Assembly (NCBI RefSeq): GCF_029852145.1
Contig: NC_079974.1
Location: 16,553,582-16,617,581 of the forward strand
Direction: 5' to 3'
From: Microplitis mediator
Lineage: Eukaryota > Arthropoda > Insecta > Hymenoptera > Braconidae
DNA: 64,000 nucleotides
Below the pieces are notes generated by a model, which did not search any database, was not told where the DNA came from, and saw nothing but the letters and a program-made list of their open reading frames with translations. The stretch's first letter is position 1. Each line of letters begins with the position of its first letter. Positions 23,724 to 36,401 of this stretch are shown in pieces. The position numbers and the translations under genes were made by a program.

Positions 23724-26700
23724 ATGAACGCAACGAGTTTATATGTATCAACATGTCGGCTTGTATTGCAAGCCGATGCTGAAGATTCAAATTCATGGAC
23801 AGACTTATACAGGCTAGTACCATATTTAAGGCAAAGTCTAAGCTGCACAGTATGCTCGAATCTCTTGATTGAACCTCACACACCAACAGAGACAAATTGT
23901 CAACATCATGTGTGTCGTGGTTGCCGCGGTGGACGTAAAAAATTAAAACCATCCTGTGGTTGGTGTAAAGACTATGATAAATATATTGAAAACGTACAAT
24001 TACGAATACTATTGCAGTGTTATAAAAAGTTGTGTGAATATCTTACGAGTACTAATATTTATCGTAGTCTAATTATTACTGTGTCTTCCAATGCTTCGAG
24101 CAATGTTGCTTCTGTTATTGGTGCTACGAGTCTTATGGAACTCATTCAAGAGGGCACAGGTTTTAAAGATGAATTTAAAAGTAATGCTGGTTTATCTAAA
24201 TCTGCTTACAGTATTTTACCTTGTGTTTATACCAGTACAACATCAACACAAACACAAGCTAATAGTATACAACCAACCGTTGATCCATTAGCAACAACTG
24301 TACCTGGTATAATTATTTATTTATTTTTATTTATTTAACGCCAATCGGCTATACACTTATGAGACATAAAATGATAAAAAGATATATAAGTATAAGTGAA
24401 TCAAAAAGACAAATTAATATATATAAGAACTATATTATTTGATTAGAATTAACTTGTTGATATTGACTGAGAATGAGGCAATTGTATTACCAAAAAAGTC
24501 GATGTCCGCACAATTGCGATTGACTAGCCTTGCTATTCTATTAAGTGACCCATGAACTACGTAATTTTTATTTTATTTGACGGTGTAGAGTAGTCGAGAT
24601 ATTCTGAGACCAGGTCCGGGGCTAACAAACAAAAATATTTCAAGTGTCTGGCGAGTCTATTAGATTGTTTATAACTTTGTAGAAAAATGTCAAGTCCGCG
24701 ATTTCTCTTTGGCTTCGTAGGCTGCTTATTTTAAATTTGGAACTAATATCATCGACAATAACTGGTGATCCATTAATTCTTGTACAGTGAGACAGAAATT
24801 TAATGAACTTATGTTGTGTCCGGTTCCATGACAACTGATCCCCGACAAGTAATCACACGATAATTAATCCCACAGACAACTGATCCCATTGACAAATTCA
24901 TAAAAGAATTAATTATTAATTAATTACTATGACATGAGTAATTAAAATTCACTGTTATAAATACAAAAAGTTTAATTATGTAAATTAGTTGTTGATAAAA
25001 ATCGATTGTTGATGGGATCACTTGTCGTGGTATAAAATTGTTGGGATCAGTTGACGGCACATCGTTGTGACCAATTATGATAGTAAATAAATTTTGTCTT
25101 TTTGTTATTAATTTTATTTTATTAAGACCGGTTATCAAATAATTTTGTCCAAGCTTTTCTCTTAAATCAAAGCTCTAAGCGTAAAATAAAGACACAGGCA
25201 CGATGCTTTACTCTATGAACTAGCGAATTGCACTTACATTTTTTGATAACTTCCATTTGTTTACGAGAAAAACTTGGACAAAGTTCCCATTTACTGTACA
25301 AGTGCAACAAATATAGCACCGATAAACAAATTAAAACGTGTTTTAATCATTTATTATTTATTGTAGAATCTCCAGCAATACGAACTGTGTCGAATGGATC
25401 ATCAATCTACTCTGTGATGTATGCAGGCTCGGGTAATAAAATAACGATAAAACGTAAAGCTGCCACTACTGTTGAGGATACTGATCTCAGTCAACAGGAC
25501 ACTGATAATTCGAGAGGAGCTGTAGGAGGGGTAAAATGCATTCCATCTTCACAACTTTCATATGGAACTTCTTCTCCAAAAAAGTCGTCAAAGGGCAGCA
25601 AAGTAATTTTTTTTACAGACTTGCCATATCATGTTGTCATAAAATAATTATTTATTTTTTTAAGTAAATGATTGTCATTTCAATTGTAAAAAAAAACTAA
25701 AACTGCCCGAACATTAACACTATTAATGCTTACTATCTCTTACTGTCATCTATTAATCTTTATCATTAGTTTTCAGATAAACTTATAATGATTAATGATT
25801 TTGTGAATTATTTATTTTAGTCGTCGACGAGTTTTAAAAAACCGAGATCGAGCTCGACAAGGAGCAAGAGAAAAGGATGTAGATGTGGAAATGCAACAGC
25901 AATACCAGGGAAATTAACGTGTTGTGGTCAAAGATGCCCTTGTTATGTTGAAAGTAAACCGTGCATTGAATGCAGATGTCGAGGGTGCAGAAATCCTCAC
26001 ACTGCTGATGGTTTAAAAGTAATTGTTATTTATTTATATATATATATATAATCCCATTTTAATAACATGGGAATAAAAATTTTAAGTTCAGGACTTTATA
26101 CCTAGGTAAATGGCTCGTACAGATAAGCTCAGTGTACAATTTCCTTGGGAATTGACTGCACTACAGAAAAAGTCTCATCATTTTTTGATAAATTCATCTG
26201 TTCAAAAGCTATTGAAACTTAAAGTGAAATTTATAACAAATTTCGAGATCTTTTTACTTTTCCGGCGAAACTATCAAACTAATCACGAAATGCCATGAGC
26301 TCTTTTTTGTAGACAATTTCAATTCTTAAAAATTATCTCTGATACAATTTTTCGAAATTCTGCATTGTTTTCTAGTTATTTTCATTTTAACATCAAGCTC
26401 TTGAAATAGATCAGAACACTTCTTTTTTTAAAAGCTTGACATTAAAATAGAAATAACTAGAAAACATTGCGGAATTTTAAAAAAATTTATCAGAGATATT
26501 TTGTAAGAAACAAAATTGTCTACAAAAAAAATCCTATGAGATTTTGTGATAAATCTGATAGTTTCGCCGGAAAAGTAAAAAAATCTCGAAATTTACTATA
26601 AATTTGACTTTAAGCTCCAATAACTTTTGAACAAATGAATTTATCAATAAATGATGAGACTCTTTTTGTAGAGCGTTTAATTCCCTACAAAATTATGTCC

Positions 26701-27178
26701 TGAGCTTCTTTTTTCCCATGTTATTTAAATGAGAAATAGAAAACTGCGATGAGTGACCTCTAAATATTAATATTAAGAGTTCATCTTTAAACAGGCATCT
26801 TATTTCACCTCCCTGTAACTATTTAATAGGGGGAAAATAGTCAGTTTTTTGTAATCAGTCTAATATATATATAATTAATTAATATTGTTTGTTTGATTTT
26901 TTTTTCAGAGAAGGCCACATATACCAGAGCTACACAATTTACAACTGCAGCTTTCAAGTTCGCTTGATTGCGATAGTTTAAGTTCAGATACTCTGAATTC
27001 ACATCAATGCTTATCAACATCACCTACAACAATTCAAGTACTAAATGTGTATTCGACACCGAGATTAGACATTGATAATGTACCACAAAATTTACCCGCA
27101 GCTTTACTCGTTGGTGAAGATGCTATGGTTAGTACAGAAAGCGAAGCTGATGATAGTGATATACAAATAGACGTGTGA
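23724..27178 (+). CDS. msl-2: Male-specific lethal 2 homolog (RING + CXC E3 ligase)
   Basis: Four exons (23724-24306, 25367-25602, 25821-26018, 26909-27178) join in frame to 428 residues. Residues 41-81 form a RING finger: C41, C44, C59, H61/H62, C64, C67, C78 and C81. Residues about 293-331 form a cysteine-rich CXC domain (GCRCGN...TCCGQRCPCY...CIECRCRGCRNPH), the DNA-binding domain typical of MSL2. The C-terminal tail is Ser-rich and acidic, ending ESEADDSDIQIDV. In Drosophila MSL2 binds MSL1 through the RING region, has ubiquitin-ligase activity and targets the dosage-compensation complex to the X; in other animals it belongs to an H4K16-acetylating complex. Introns 1 and 3 carry a LINE fragment, a MITE and a palindrome. 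The start codon sits ahead of a conserved N-terminal helix (LYRLVPYLRQSLSC). Confidence 0.9.
24443..24834 (-). pseudogene. LINE reverse-transcriptase C-terminal fragment in msl-2 intron 1
   Basis: On the minus strand, pieces in at least two frames resemble the C-terminal tail of CR1/Jockey-type ORF2 proteins: RTQHKFIKFLSHCTRI, SLRSQREIADLTFFYKVINN, then after a frameshift SPGPGLRISRLLYTV, and further on LNRIARLVNRNCADIDFF. Frameshift and stops show it is dead. It lies antisense to msl-2. Confidence 0.65.
24828..25058. mobile_element. Short element with CAACTGATCCC inverted ends
   Basis: CATGACAACTGATCCCCGAC on the left and GTTGGGATCAGTTGACGG on the right. Inside, ACTGATCCCATTGAC and GATGGGATCACTTGTCG form a second inverted pair. 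Non-coding, within msl-2 intron 1. Confidence 0.5.
26045..26750. repeat. Palindromic fold-back element in msl-2 intron 3
   Basis: Two arms of about 330 bases are diverged reverse complements: left AAGTCTCATCATTTTTTGAT, TTTTTACTTTTCCGGCGAAA, TTCTAGTTATTTTCATTTTA; right AAATAGAAATAACTAGAAAA, TTTCGCCGGAAAAGTAAAAA, TCAATAAATGATGAGACTC. A half-copy lies at 6890-7250. Confidence 0.7.
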
Positions 27179-29924
27179 CAACGTGAATAAAGGCGCTCAA
27201 GTTGAGCGTCATGTGCAAATTAATTTTTATTAATTAATTTCATTTTTTTAATTGAATTAAATTCACTATGATAAATTAAAAATTATGTATCACAATGAAT
27301 TAGGAACTTTATATTGCGTGATTTGTATAAAATGTAAAACAGGTAGATGTAGAAATAATAGGTGGTTATATAGTTTTATAATTAAATTTACCTAGTAGAT
27401 TTTTTTGTACATTCAAGTCAATTGTACATGCAGTCTTATTTTATTTTTTATTTTTCAAATATTAGTTTTTAAATTAGTATTTCAATTTATCAACTAATCA
27501 CTGATGGCCAGGGAATTTTCTTTTATTTTTTTATTTTCATCATAGCTTTATTTTTAAACCGTATCTTTTTTATTGTCATTAGCTAAAAAAAACAGTAGGT
27601 TTGGTAAAGATAAGTCTTCCAAAAAGGAAAAATTTATGTAATGTAAAGTTTACGTGTTGAAAATTTTATTTTTCGCTTCAAAGCATTAAAAAATATTATC
27701 TTTTTATATTATGATTTATTGTCTCTGTTAAATGAAAAGAAAAAGGTATAAAATTTTTCATAAAAGCCTTTATTAAAAGAAGCGGTTTAAAACAATTAGA
27801 AAAAAAAAATTTAAATACTTTTTAATGCTTTTGAATACTGAATACTTTCAAATCGCCCTTCTTATGGGCAATTAACATTGCAAATCGTTTTAATAAGGAA
27901 GAGAGAGTTATGAGAAAAATTTGAATTTTCAAATAAATAAAATTTTATTTGATAAGTGTTAACAATGTGCTAAACGACATATTTTATCTCATGATTTAGG
28001 ACTTTATCTGTGAAAATACTGAATTTTGAAAATTACCTATTACATACTTTTAAGTTGCCTATATATTCAACTTTTCATTGATCGTACTGCTTATACTTGA
28101 AGATTATTGAACAATGAAGTTAGTTACTCAAATTACTCACTACGATTTGAATTTTTATAATACATAAATATTGACGGGTAATTTTGTGAAGAATCTCATA
28201 AAAAATTGTTATTTTTATTTACAATTTTTGTTGTAGAATATTCAATTATTCGCTGAATTATAATCGAACATTAAAAACTTGAGTAGACGGTGATTCTATA
28301 GAATTTTTTGTAAAAATATTTTTAATAATGCTTCTATAAAAAATTTTGTACCTTATAAAGGTACAGGTCTCTATGTAACATCGATGGAAAAAATTGTTTA
28401 AATTACACCCAGATAAATTTTTAGTAGAAAATTATCCAAAAAGTTTGATACTGTGAGGACATGTGGTAAATATCTAAATGTTTCCCATGCACATTGTAAC
28501 ATAAACAACTCGATAGCATGTAAATGAAGTGCAATTTCAACTAATAACAGTAAAAATTTAGTTACTAGCTAGCTGTCCTTACAGTATCAAACTTTATGGG
28601 TAATTTTTACTCAAAAATTTTCTGCGTGCAGTAAAAATATATTATTTTGTTTTTTAAGTACATTTTTTTATCTGTTTAAATCTTTTTTTTTCTTCACTAA
28701 ATACTACCGGTTTTTTAACCAAAAATATTTTTGAAAAATTAACACTTATTTATTAATATTTCTAATCATTGTTTTATTTTTTTTTATTATTGAGGGCACC
28801 AATTTATAACAATTGAAAAAAATGCCCTTAATATTTGAAAGAAACTTTTCTATGGTCTCAGTGATACTTTTATCTTTACTTCAGTTTATATAACAAACTT
28901 GAAAGAAATAAATAAGTTTTATACGTAATATATGATTGTGACTAATGGTTTTTTTTTTTAATAAAGATTAAAAAAAGATCATAGTACCATAATAGTACTT
29001 GCAGTACATTTACGTTTTGTTTTTTATTTTCTTAATATCATTCATTATCAATAATAGAAAAATTATTTATAAATTCTTTACCAAAAAAAAAAAAAAAAAA
29101 AAAAACAAAAACAAAAATAGATAAATAAATAAAAATGACGAAAAAATCTCATTGTAAATATGAATAAAATAAACAAAAAAATTTTTAATTTCTTTAAGGA
29201 ATTATGTAAATGCTATATTGTATCAAAGACTTTTTATATTATGATTTTTAGGATGATTGTTAGAAACGATAAAGGATAATTATAGAATGGAAAAATTCAT
29301 GTGCTTGAATTATTATTATTTGAATTCAAATGATTTGAATTAGTTGGAAAGGTAGGATAAAAAATTGTAGTTAACGTTTAAAATAAAAATTATTTAAATT
29401 AGTACAAAATTATATTAAAAAAAAAAAAAAAGTAATAATAATAATTAAGTATATAAAGCATTTTCATGAAGCACATGTGAAAGGCCTTACACTGTCGTGG
29501 AATAATTGTATAAAAAAATATATATTATCTTTTAATTGTTATTAACATATTACAAATAACTCTTTTTTTATATAAACGTTTACTTGTTTAAATAACAACA
29601 ATGTCGTAATAAAAAATAAAATTTCAAAACATAACTATATTTAAATTACACAAACGGAAAAAAAATGTAATGCAATTAACATCAATAAAGTATGAATTTT
29701 TTCATTATAAATTTTTTGTTTGAATTAACTGACATGTTTAAATTTTTTACCAGAAAATTGAATATAATTTGATCTAAAACCGTTTCTTAATTACGTTAAG
29801 AGAAAGTAAATTGAAATAATAAAATTGGATATATTATATTTAAGTTTTTAGTAGAGTACTCGTATATTTGAACTAATAATTATTTTATAATATTCGGTAA
29901 CAATCTCCAATTAACCCAAGTAGC
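27179..29924. other. msl-2 3' UTR candidate and AT-rich intergenic region
   Basis: An AATAAA lies within ten bases of the msl-2 stop, with further polyadenylation-like signals downstream. The rest is AT-rich with long A and T runs and no frame worth calling. Short poly-U stretches in the candidate 3' UTR are visible, but nothing supports a specific regulatory site. Confidence 0.35.
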
Positions 29925-29962
29925 ACAGAGACAACTTTAAGATGTCTTTTGAATAGACAAGA

Positions 29963-32337
29963 CAAAGGCCCTAGGGGTATAAGCATGGTGAATTTGCCCC
30001 CGAAAGGTATCGGCTTGATACTGCGGGGATTTTTAGGTACTAATAAGATATTAAGATCCTGAGAGTTTCAGCTTTTGAAACCAATCGGTCTTCGAGAAAA
30101 AGCCAAATAGTAAAAATCAGATAAAATGAATATTCTCAGAGACTATTTTATCGATTGACTTATACTCGGGATATGTTTTGGGGGTCGATAGTAGCTCATC
30201 GGAAAAAAATTGGGAGCTTGATCGGTCGACAACAACCTCGAAAAAAATGACTTTTTAGTTTTAATTTCAACTTTTCACGATGTTACGGTTCTGGTACAAT
30301 TATGAAATAATTTTTTTTGGATTCCTCATCCAATTTCCTATAGACTTAAGTGCTTTTAAAATTTTTAAAAAAGGTCCGCCATATAGAAAAAAAAATAAAA
30401 ACCACTTTTTAAGCAAATATTTACTTTATTTACATGTTTAAAGTGTGAATCATTATTTTTCTAGTTTGTATATGTTCTTGAATGTTATTTGCAAAAATAA
30501 TCTCTGCATCAGCAGTTAAATTTTGTCATATCATATAATATCAACTAAAATATTATAAACATTATACACATATAAAACAGGAAATAGATTTTAGTTTGTA
30601 AATTATAAATACATAACAACAAATGAAAGATATACTTAAGGAAAAAAATGTATAATCATATTTTATCAGTCTTCATCACTATCCTCTTCAATCACAGGTG
30701 AAATACTGTCTCTATCAAATAATTTGCTAAGTATTTCAGCAGGCCTTAAAATCTTTGTTAAATATCACCCGTGTGATAAATAGTAAACAACAGCAGCAAC
30801 ATGAGAGCAACATCCAATTGTTCTCAGACCATTTGCACACTCACAACTATGCCTCAATATGCTTTTTGGACCAATAGCATTTTTTTTTATACTTAATAAA
30901 ACATCTATAAACCTTTCTATTAACGTGTCTGGATTGAACTGGAATTTTGAGTATATTTGACTGTTCTTTCACATATTGAATAGTGAGATTACCTGTTTCA
31001 TCAAGCATTTCTGCTAAATAGGAAACAGCCTGTTTCAATATGTATAGTAAGCGTCTTACTTCCGACTCAGAGCTTTTGGATGAAGTCATCGAAACAATGA
31101 AATCGCAAAATAATGTAGTAAATACGTTAGCTGAAGACGTTCAAAAAAATGGCTGGCAGCGAAAAAAATTGCCGTTTCAAAAAATTTCATCTGAAACTTT
31201 TGAAGACTTTCCAGAAATGACAGAAAATGATCTGCGTATTTTTTTCACTGGTTCCTATCAATCGAACAGGCTGTTTCCTATTTTGCAGAAATGCTTGATG
31301 AAACAGGTAATCTCACTATTCAATATGTGAAAGAACAGTCAAATATACTCAAAATTCCAGTTCAATCCAGACACGTTAATAGAAAGGTTTATAGATGTTT
31401 TATTAAGTATAAAAAAAAATGCTATTGGTCCAAAAAGCATATTGAGGCATAGTTGTGAGTGTGCAAATGGTCTGAGAACAATTGGATGTTGCTCTCATGT
31501 TGCTGCTGTTGTTTACTATTTATCACACGGGAGATATTTAACAAAGATTTTAAGGCCTGCTGAAATACTTAGCAAATTATTTGATAGAGACAGTATTTCA
31601 CCTGTGATTGAAGAGGGTAGTGATGAAGACTGATAAAATATGATTATACATTTTTTTCCTTAAGTATATCTTTCATTTGTTGTTATGTATTTATAATTTA
31701 CAAACTAAAATCTATTTCCTGTTTTATATGTGTATAATGTTTATAATATTTTAGTTGATATTATATGATATGACAAAATTTAACTACTGATGCAGAGATT
31801 ATTTTTGCAAATAACATTCAAGAACATATACAAACTAGAAAAATAATGATTCACACTTTAAAGATGTAAATAAAGTAAATATTTGCTTAAAAAGTGGTTT
31901 TTATTTTTTTTTCTATATGGCGGACCTTTTTTAAAAATTTTAAAAGCACTTAAGTCTATAGGAAATTGGATGAGGAATCCAAAAAAAATTATTTCATAAT
32001 TGTACCAGAATCGTAACATCGTGAAAAGTCGAAATTAAAACTAAAAAGTCATTTTTTTCGAGGTTGTTGTCGACCGATCAAGCTCCCAATTTCTTTCCGA
32101 GGAGCTACTATCGACCCCCAAAACATATCCCGAGTATAAGTCAATCGATAAAATAGTCTCTGAGAATATTCATTTTATCTGATTTTTACATATTTGGATT
32201 TTTCTCGAAAACCGATTGGTTTCAAAAGCTGAAACTCTCAGGATCTTAATATCTTATTAGTACCTAAAAATCCCCGCAGTATCAAGCCGATACCTTTCGG
32301 GGGCAAATTCACCATGCTTATACCCCTAGGGCCTTTG
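29963..32337. mobile_element. Inverted-duplicated DNA transposon with SWIM-finger transposase remnant
   Basis: Two nearly identical inverted arms (29963-31038 and 31262-32337, about 1,075 bases each) flank a unique spacer of about 220 bases. The ends are CAAAGGCCCTAGGGGTATAA and complement. Each arm carries the same 3' half of a transposase-like gene plus the terminal non-coding sequence. High arm identity suggests the duplication is recent or maintained by conversion. This is the structure of a fold-back transposon formed by inverted duplication of one end. Confidence 0.75.
31040..31633 (+). pseudogene. Decayed SWIM-domain transposase fragment
   Basis: The plus-strand frame from the spacer (ETMKSQNNVV, then TENDLRIFFTGSYQ) shifts frame near 31275 and again before 31442, where it ends with a SWIM-type zinc finger: CEC, then GLRTIGC, CSH and VAAVVYYLSHGR. 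The middle part, readable in another frame and in the inverted copy at 30847-31089, contains EMLDETGNLTIQYVKEQ and PVQSRHVN. Proteins with this order (TGSYQ, QSRH, SWIM) are multicopy transposon-like proteins in aphids and cnidarians. No intact frame remains. Confidence 0.6.
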
Positions 32338-32689
32338 ATTTTATCTCAACGCCAGGTTTTTTTTTATAGAAATAAGACATTCAGATGTTGATCCTATAAG
32401 TCATAGGAAATTTGTGTTTTTTCCCGTCTTAAGAAAGTCATTTCAATTTAAAAAATCCTTTAGATGATTTATTTGACAATTGTTGATAATTTACTTTTTG
32501 TTGTCACTTGTGTCAAGTCTCTTAAGCAGATGTTTTTTCGGTGACATAAATTTCTGATTACTTTGTCATTATTTTCGTGCCTTATCGATAGGTCAAAAAA
32601 CAGCCTCAAAACTGATATCTTATAAATTTCACAAAAACAAATATACTACTTGGGACATTTTGAATAACTTGTCAGTTTTTACACAATTT

Positions 32690-33302
32690 TAAAACGATGA
32701 GTGTGAGTGTAGCAGATACGAGACAAGTTTCAAATTATAAATAAACAAAATAAATAATTAAAAAAAATAAAAATTTAAAAAAATGCGCATCCCGATTTTT
32801 AAATTCCATAAAGCGCATTATTTATTTCTATTCGATTTACATTTTGTTTATTTATTTCAAATGTCTGCTACATTCACAATCATAAAATGATATAAGTGTG
32901 AATGTAGCAGACATCAGACAAATTTATAGCTGTTAATAAATAGAGTAAATAATTAATGAAATAAAATTTTTCAAAAATACGCATTTAAAAAATTGTGAAA
33001 TTATTAAGCGCATTTTTTATAAATCTTATTTTTTTAATTATTTACTTTATTTATTTATAATTTTAAATTTGCCTGATGTCTGCTACATTCAAACTCGTAA
33101 AATGATACAGAAATTATAGTAGACATCCAATAATTTTTTGATTTTTTTTTAAAACCATAAATTTTAAAAATATATTTCAAAAAATTGCACTTACAGTTTT
33201 TTTAATTTTCTACACGTGCATATTTTTAGTTTTTTATTTTGTAAATTAGAGTGTTGAAAAAAAAATTCAAAAATTGTTGATTGTCTGCTAATTTCAGGAT
33301 CA
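32690..33302. mobile_element. Three back-to-back hairpin MITEs upstream of Rpn8
   Basis: Element 1 (about 32692-32890) and element 2 (about 32885-33102) have inverted ends built on GTGTGAATGTAGCAGACAT / ATGTCTGCTACATTCA. Element 3 (33103-33302) has ends AGAAATTATAGTAGACATCC / GTCTGCTAATTTCAGGATCA. They abut almost without spacer and end about 250 bases before the Rpn8 start codon. Confidence 0.65.
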
Positions 33303-33549
33303 AATTTCAAATGTGTAAAAAAATTGCCGCTAATTTTAAATTCGAATTTAGCGCCATCTTTCATTGCTTTCAAAACTTATACAATACGAGTGAAGCATAA
33401 AGAGAGAAGAAGAATGAAGAGAAATGATGAAAGAAGAGAGATAAATATATAAATTAATATCGTGTGTGTTAAGTATATGATAGAGGCAAGCGAGGCAAGT
33501 TAGCACGCCAAGTATAGAGCAGTACAGAAAAGAGTCATAATCATCAAAA

Positions 33550-35771
33550 ATGCCGAGTCAAGAAGTCCTTACAACAAAAGTTGTGGTCCATCCACTGGTA
33601 TTATTAAGTGTCGTGGATCATTATACTCGTATGGGAAAAATAGGTAATCAAAAACGTGTCGTTGGTGTTTTACTTGGATCTTGGCGAGCTAAGGGTGTAT
33701 TAGACGTGTCAAACAGTTTTGCAGGTTAGTTTTATTATTTATCAGTATTCATTTTATTTACTTATTTATATAATAGTAACTTACAACTTATTATTTCACA
33801 TCATCAATTACTTAATTAATTAATTTTAATTATTTTACATGATTAATTTTTACTAAACCATTTATTTAAATTTCTATTTTTAGTTCCTTTTGACGAGGAT
33901 GACAAGGACAAATCAGTATGGTTTCTTGACCATGACTACCTTGAGAATATGTTTGGAATGTTCAAAAAAGTTAATGGTAATTATCAAATTTTTGTATGTC
34001 AATAAAAAAAAAGTAGTAATTAAATTTAAACACTTTCAAATTTATGATTATTTAATTATTTATTTTTTAGCTCGTGAAAAAGTCGTTGGTTGGTATCACA
34101 CAGGTCCCAAACTCCATCAAAATGACGTAGCAATAAATGAATTGATAAGAAGATACTGTCCTAATTCAGTCCTTGTTATTATTGATGCTAAACCAAAGGA
34201 TCTTGGTCTTCCTACTGAGGCATATCAAGCTGTTGAAGAAGTTCATGATGTACTTGTTTTATTTTATAATTATTAATTATTAATTAGAAAAGAAGTAGTT
34301 GAAAATACTGAACAGCAATTTTAAAATAAATTATTTATTTTTGTACTTAGGATGGGTCACCAACATCAAAGACTTTTGAGCATATCCCGAGTGAAATAGG
34401 TGCTGAAGAAGCTGAAGAAGTTGGTGTAGAGCATTTACTAAGAGATATAAAAGATACAACAGTTGGTACACTAAGTCAGAGAATTACTAATCAATTACTT
34501 GGACTTAAGGGAATTCATGCTCAACTTCGGGAAATTAGGGATTACTTGCTACAAGTAAATATACAAATTTCTTTTACTATTTATTATATAACAATACAAC
34601 TTGAATTGGGCCTTAGAGATCAGACATATTAACAATAATTTTAAATCGCTAGCTGGAATAGCGCAATTTCGTATTTAAATTTTTAGACAACCATTAGTTG
34701 AGTTATTAAAGTAGATGTTATTGATTTCTAATGAAAGACGTCAAGTGATCGCGAGACTCTACACGATTGCATGAATTTTAAGTTGTTAGAGCCTTTAATT
34801 TTCGAATAAGTCGCATTAATTGTTTTGTTTATTGCAATTTTTCAAACAATCATTAAGGGCTTTCTCGGACAGTGCCCTTCCTCCACTTTTTAAAAACATG
34901 CAATGACTCAACTGTCATAAGCGTATAAAAATTTTAATAATTAATTAAAAAAAAAATTATAACCTTAATTGGTCTAGGACAATTTCGTCGAGGTGTAGAT
35001 TTAAAAAAAAATTACTTACAGTTGATATCCATTAGGAGTTGAACGAAATTTGTTGAGTAAATTTTGGCCTATAAAATTTAAAGATTCAAATTATAAAATT
35101 GACATGAAGATTTTACTGAAATTTATTTTCCAAATTTTGTTTAACTCCCAATTGATATCAACTGTAAGTAATTTTTTTTAAATCTGTATCTCAGCGAAAT
35201 TTTCCTTTTTCGATAAATACTTTAATATTTTTTTCAACTAGTTGGTAAAATTTTCATACGCTTACGACAGTTGAGTCATTAAAAATTATTGAAAAGTGGG
35301 GGGCTGTCTGAAAATGTCCTCAAACATGAAATTGAAATTTCTAAGGGTCAATATGTGAGACTAAAAATTATGATTTTTCTCAAGGCGAAAAAAAATATTT
35401 TTGTTGTATTACGTGACAATGAGTCTCGATAATTTATTAAATTTAATATAATAAAATTATAGGTTGGCAGTGGAAAGCTTCCAATAAATCATCAAATAGT
35501 CTATCAACTCCAAGATATATTTAATTTACTCCCTGACATGACTCAAAATACTTTCGTGGACTCATTATATATAAAAACTAATGATCAAATGTTAGTGGTG
35601 TACTTGGCAGCTCTTGTAAGGTCTATAATTGCTCTACACAACCTTATAAACAACAAATTAACAAATCGTGATGCTGAGAAAAAGGAAACGGATAAAAAAT
35701 CCGACACCAAGAAAGAAGAAAAAAAAGAAGAAGAAAAGAAAGAAGAGAAAGATAAATCTAAAGCTAAGTGA
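33550..35771 (+). CDS. Rpn8: 26S proteasome regulatory subunit Rpn8 (PSMD7)
   Basis: Five exons (33550-33724, 33884-33976, 34071-34249, 34351-34554, 35463-35771) give 319 residues, close to the usual ~320-340. Residues ~8-140 form the MPN domain (VVVHPLVLLSVVDHYTRMG, VVGVLLGSWR, VVGWYHTGPKLHQND, VIIDAKPKDLGLPTEAY). The JAMM metal motif is not present, as expected for Rpn8, which pairs with the deubiquitinase Rpn11 in the proteasome lid. The C-terminal part (GLKGIHAQLREIRDYLLQV, VYQLQDIFNLLP) is the helical dimer/lid-assembly region. It ends in a Lys/Glu-rich tail like other animal orthologs. Intron 4 (34555-35462) holds a TIR element. The gene is convergent with the minus-strand LRR gene 630 bases downstream. 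Confidence 0.95.
34861..35322. mobile_element. MITE with CGGACAGTGCCC ends, in Rpn8 intron 4
   Basis: Inverted ends TTTCTCGGACAGTGCCC...CCACTTTTTAAAAA and AAAAATTATTGAAAAGTGGGGGGCTGTCTGAAAA. Inner inverted words AATTACTTACAGTTGATATC / GATATCAACTGTAAGTAATT. A full sibling lies at 39670-40153 and a partial one at 15590-15770. Confidence 0.7.
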
Positions 35772-36401
35772 TGAACCAGTAAGACTTGATTAATTAAAAA
35801 AAAAGAAAACAAGTGAAGATTCTTCGTGTGATTAATTGTCGTAAAAAAAAGGTAACTATGTTGGTCATCATTGCATTTATGTAAATTAAATTGAATTTTA
35901 AAAATACATCATAGTAAATATTTTAAATGTAAGCTATGACCACTTAGAAAAAATTTAAAAAACGAAAAGAAAATACGACTAATCTTCAATTGAACTGAGT
36001 TCTGGTTCTTTGTACATTTACAAAAGTTTTTTTTTAACTGCAAACATCAATCCGTCAACTACAAAATTAATAATAATAAAAACGTCATTGGCATTTTATT
36101 TATCCTAAAAATAAAAAAATAATTTAATCTAACAAACAATAAATAATGAAAAAATAAAATTAACAATACTAGGCGTTGTATTTTCTACTTCTATATTAAT
36201 TACTCTCAGTGAGAATGAACTGCATTGTTAATATAATAATAATAATAATAATAATAAAATATAAATAAATAACAATAACTTGGCTAAATTAATTATTAAA
36301 AAATTTTTATTAGTTTATAAAATATTCTTAAATTATTTAAAACAGACTTTGGTATTACAGTCAATACATTTGATTAATAATTATCTAATTACATTTATTT
36401 A
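35772..36401. other. Intergenic region between convergent Rpn8 and LRR genes
   Basis: AT-rich 3' flanks of both genes, with polyadenylation-like signals on both strands and an AATAAT microsatellite near 36225-36257. No gene seen. Confidence 0.4.

Larger units (their letters stand above)
29925..32656. mobile_element. CCCAAGTAGCACA-ended element, host of the nested SWIM transposon
   Basis: The left end CCCAAGTAGCACAG (29934) and right end TACTACTTGGG (about 32645-32655) match the ends of 11902-12248. The right part (32340-32640) shares GGTGACATAAATTTCTGATT and GCCTTATCGATAGGTC with 1130-1185. The 29963-32337 element is inserted inside it. Confidence 0.6.

Noticed and set aside
30847..31330. 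Two independent genes on opposite strands
   Set aside because: They are the two arms of an inverted duplication of one decayed transposase.
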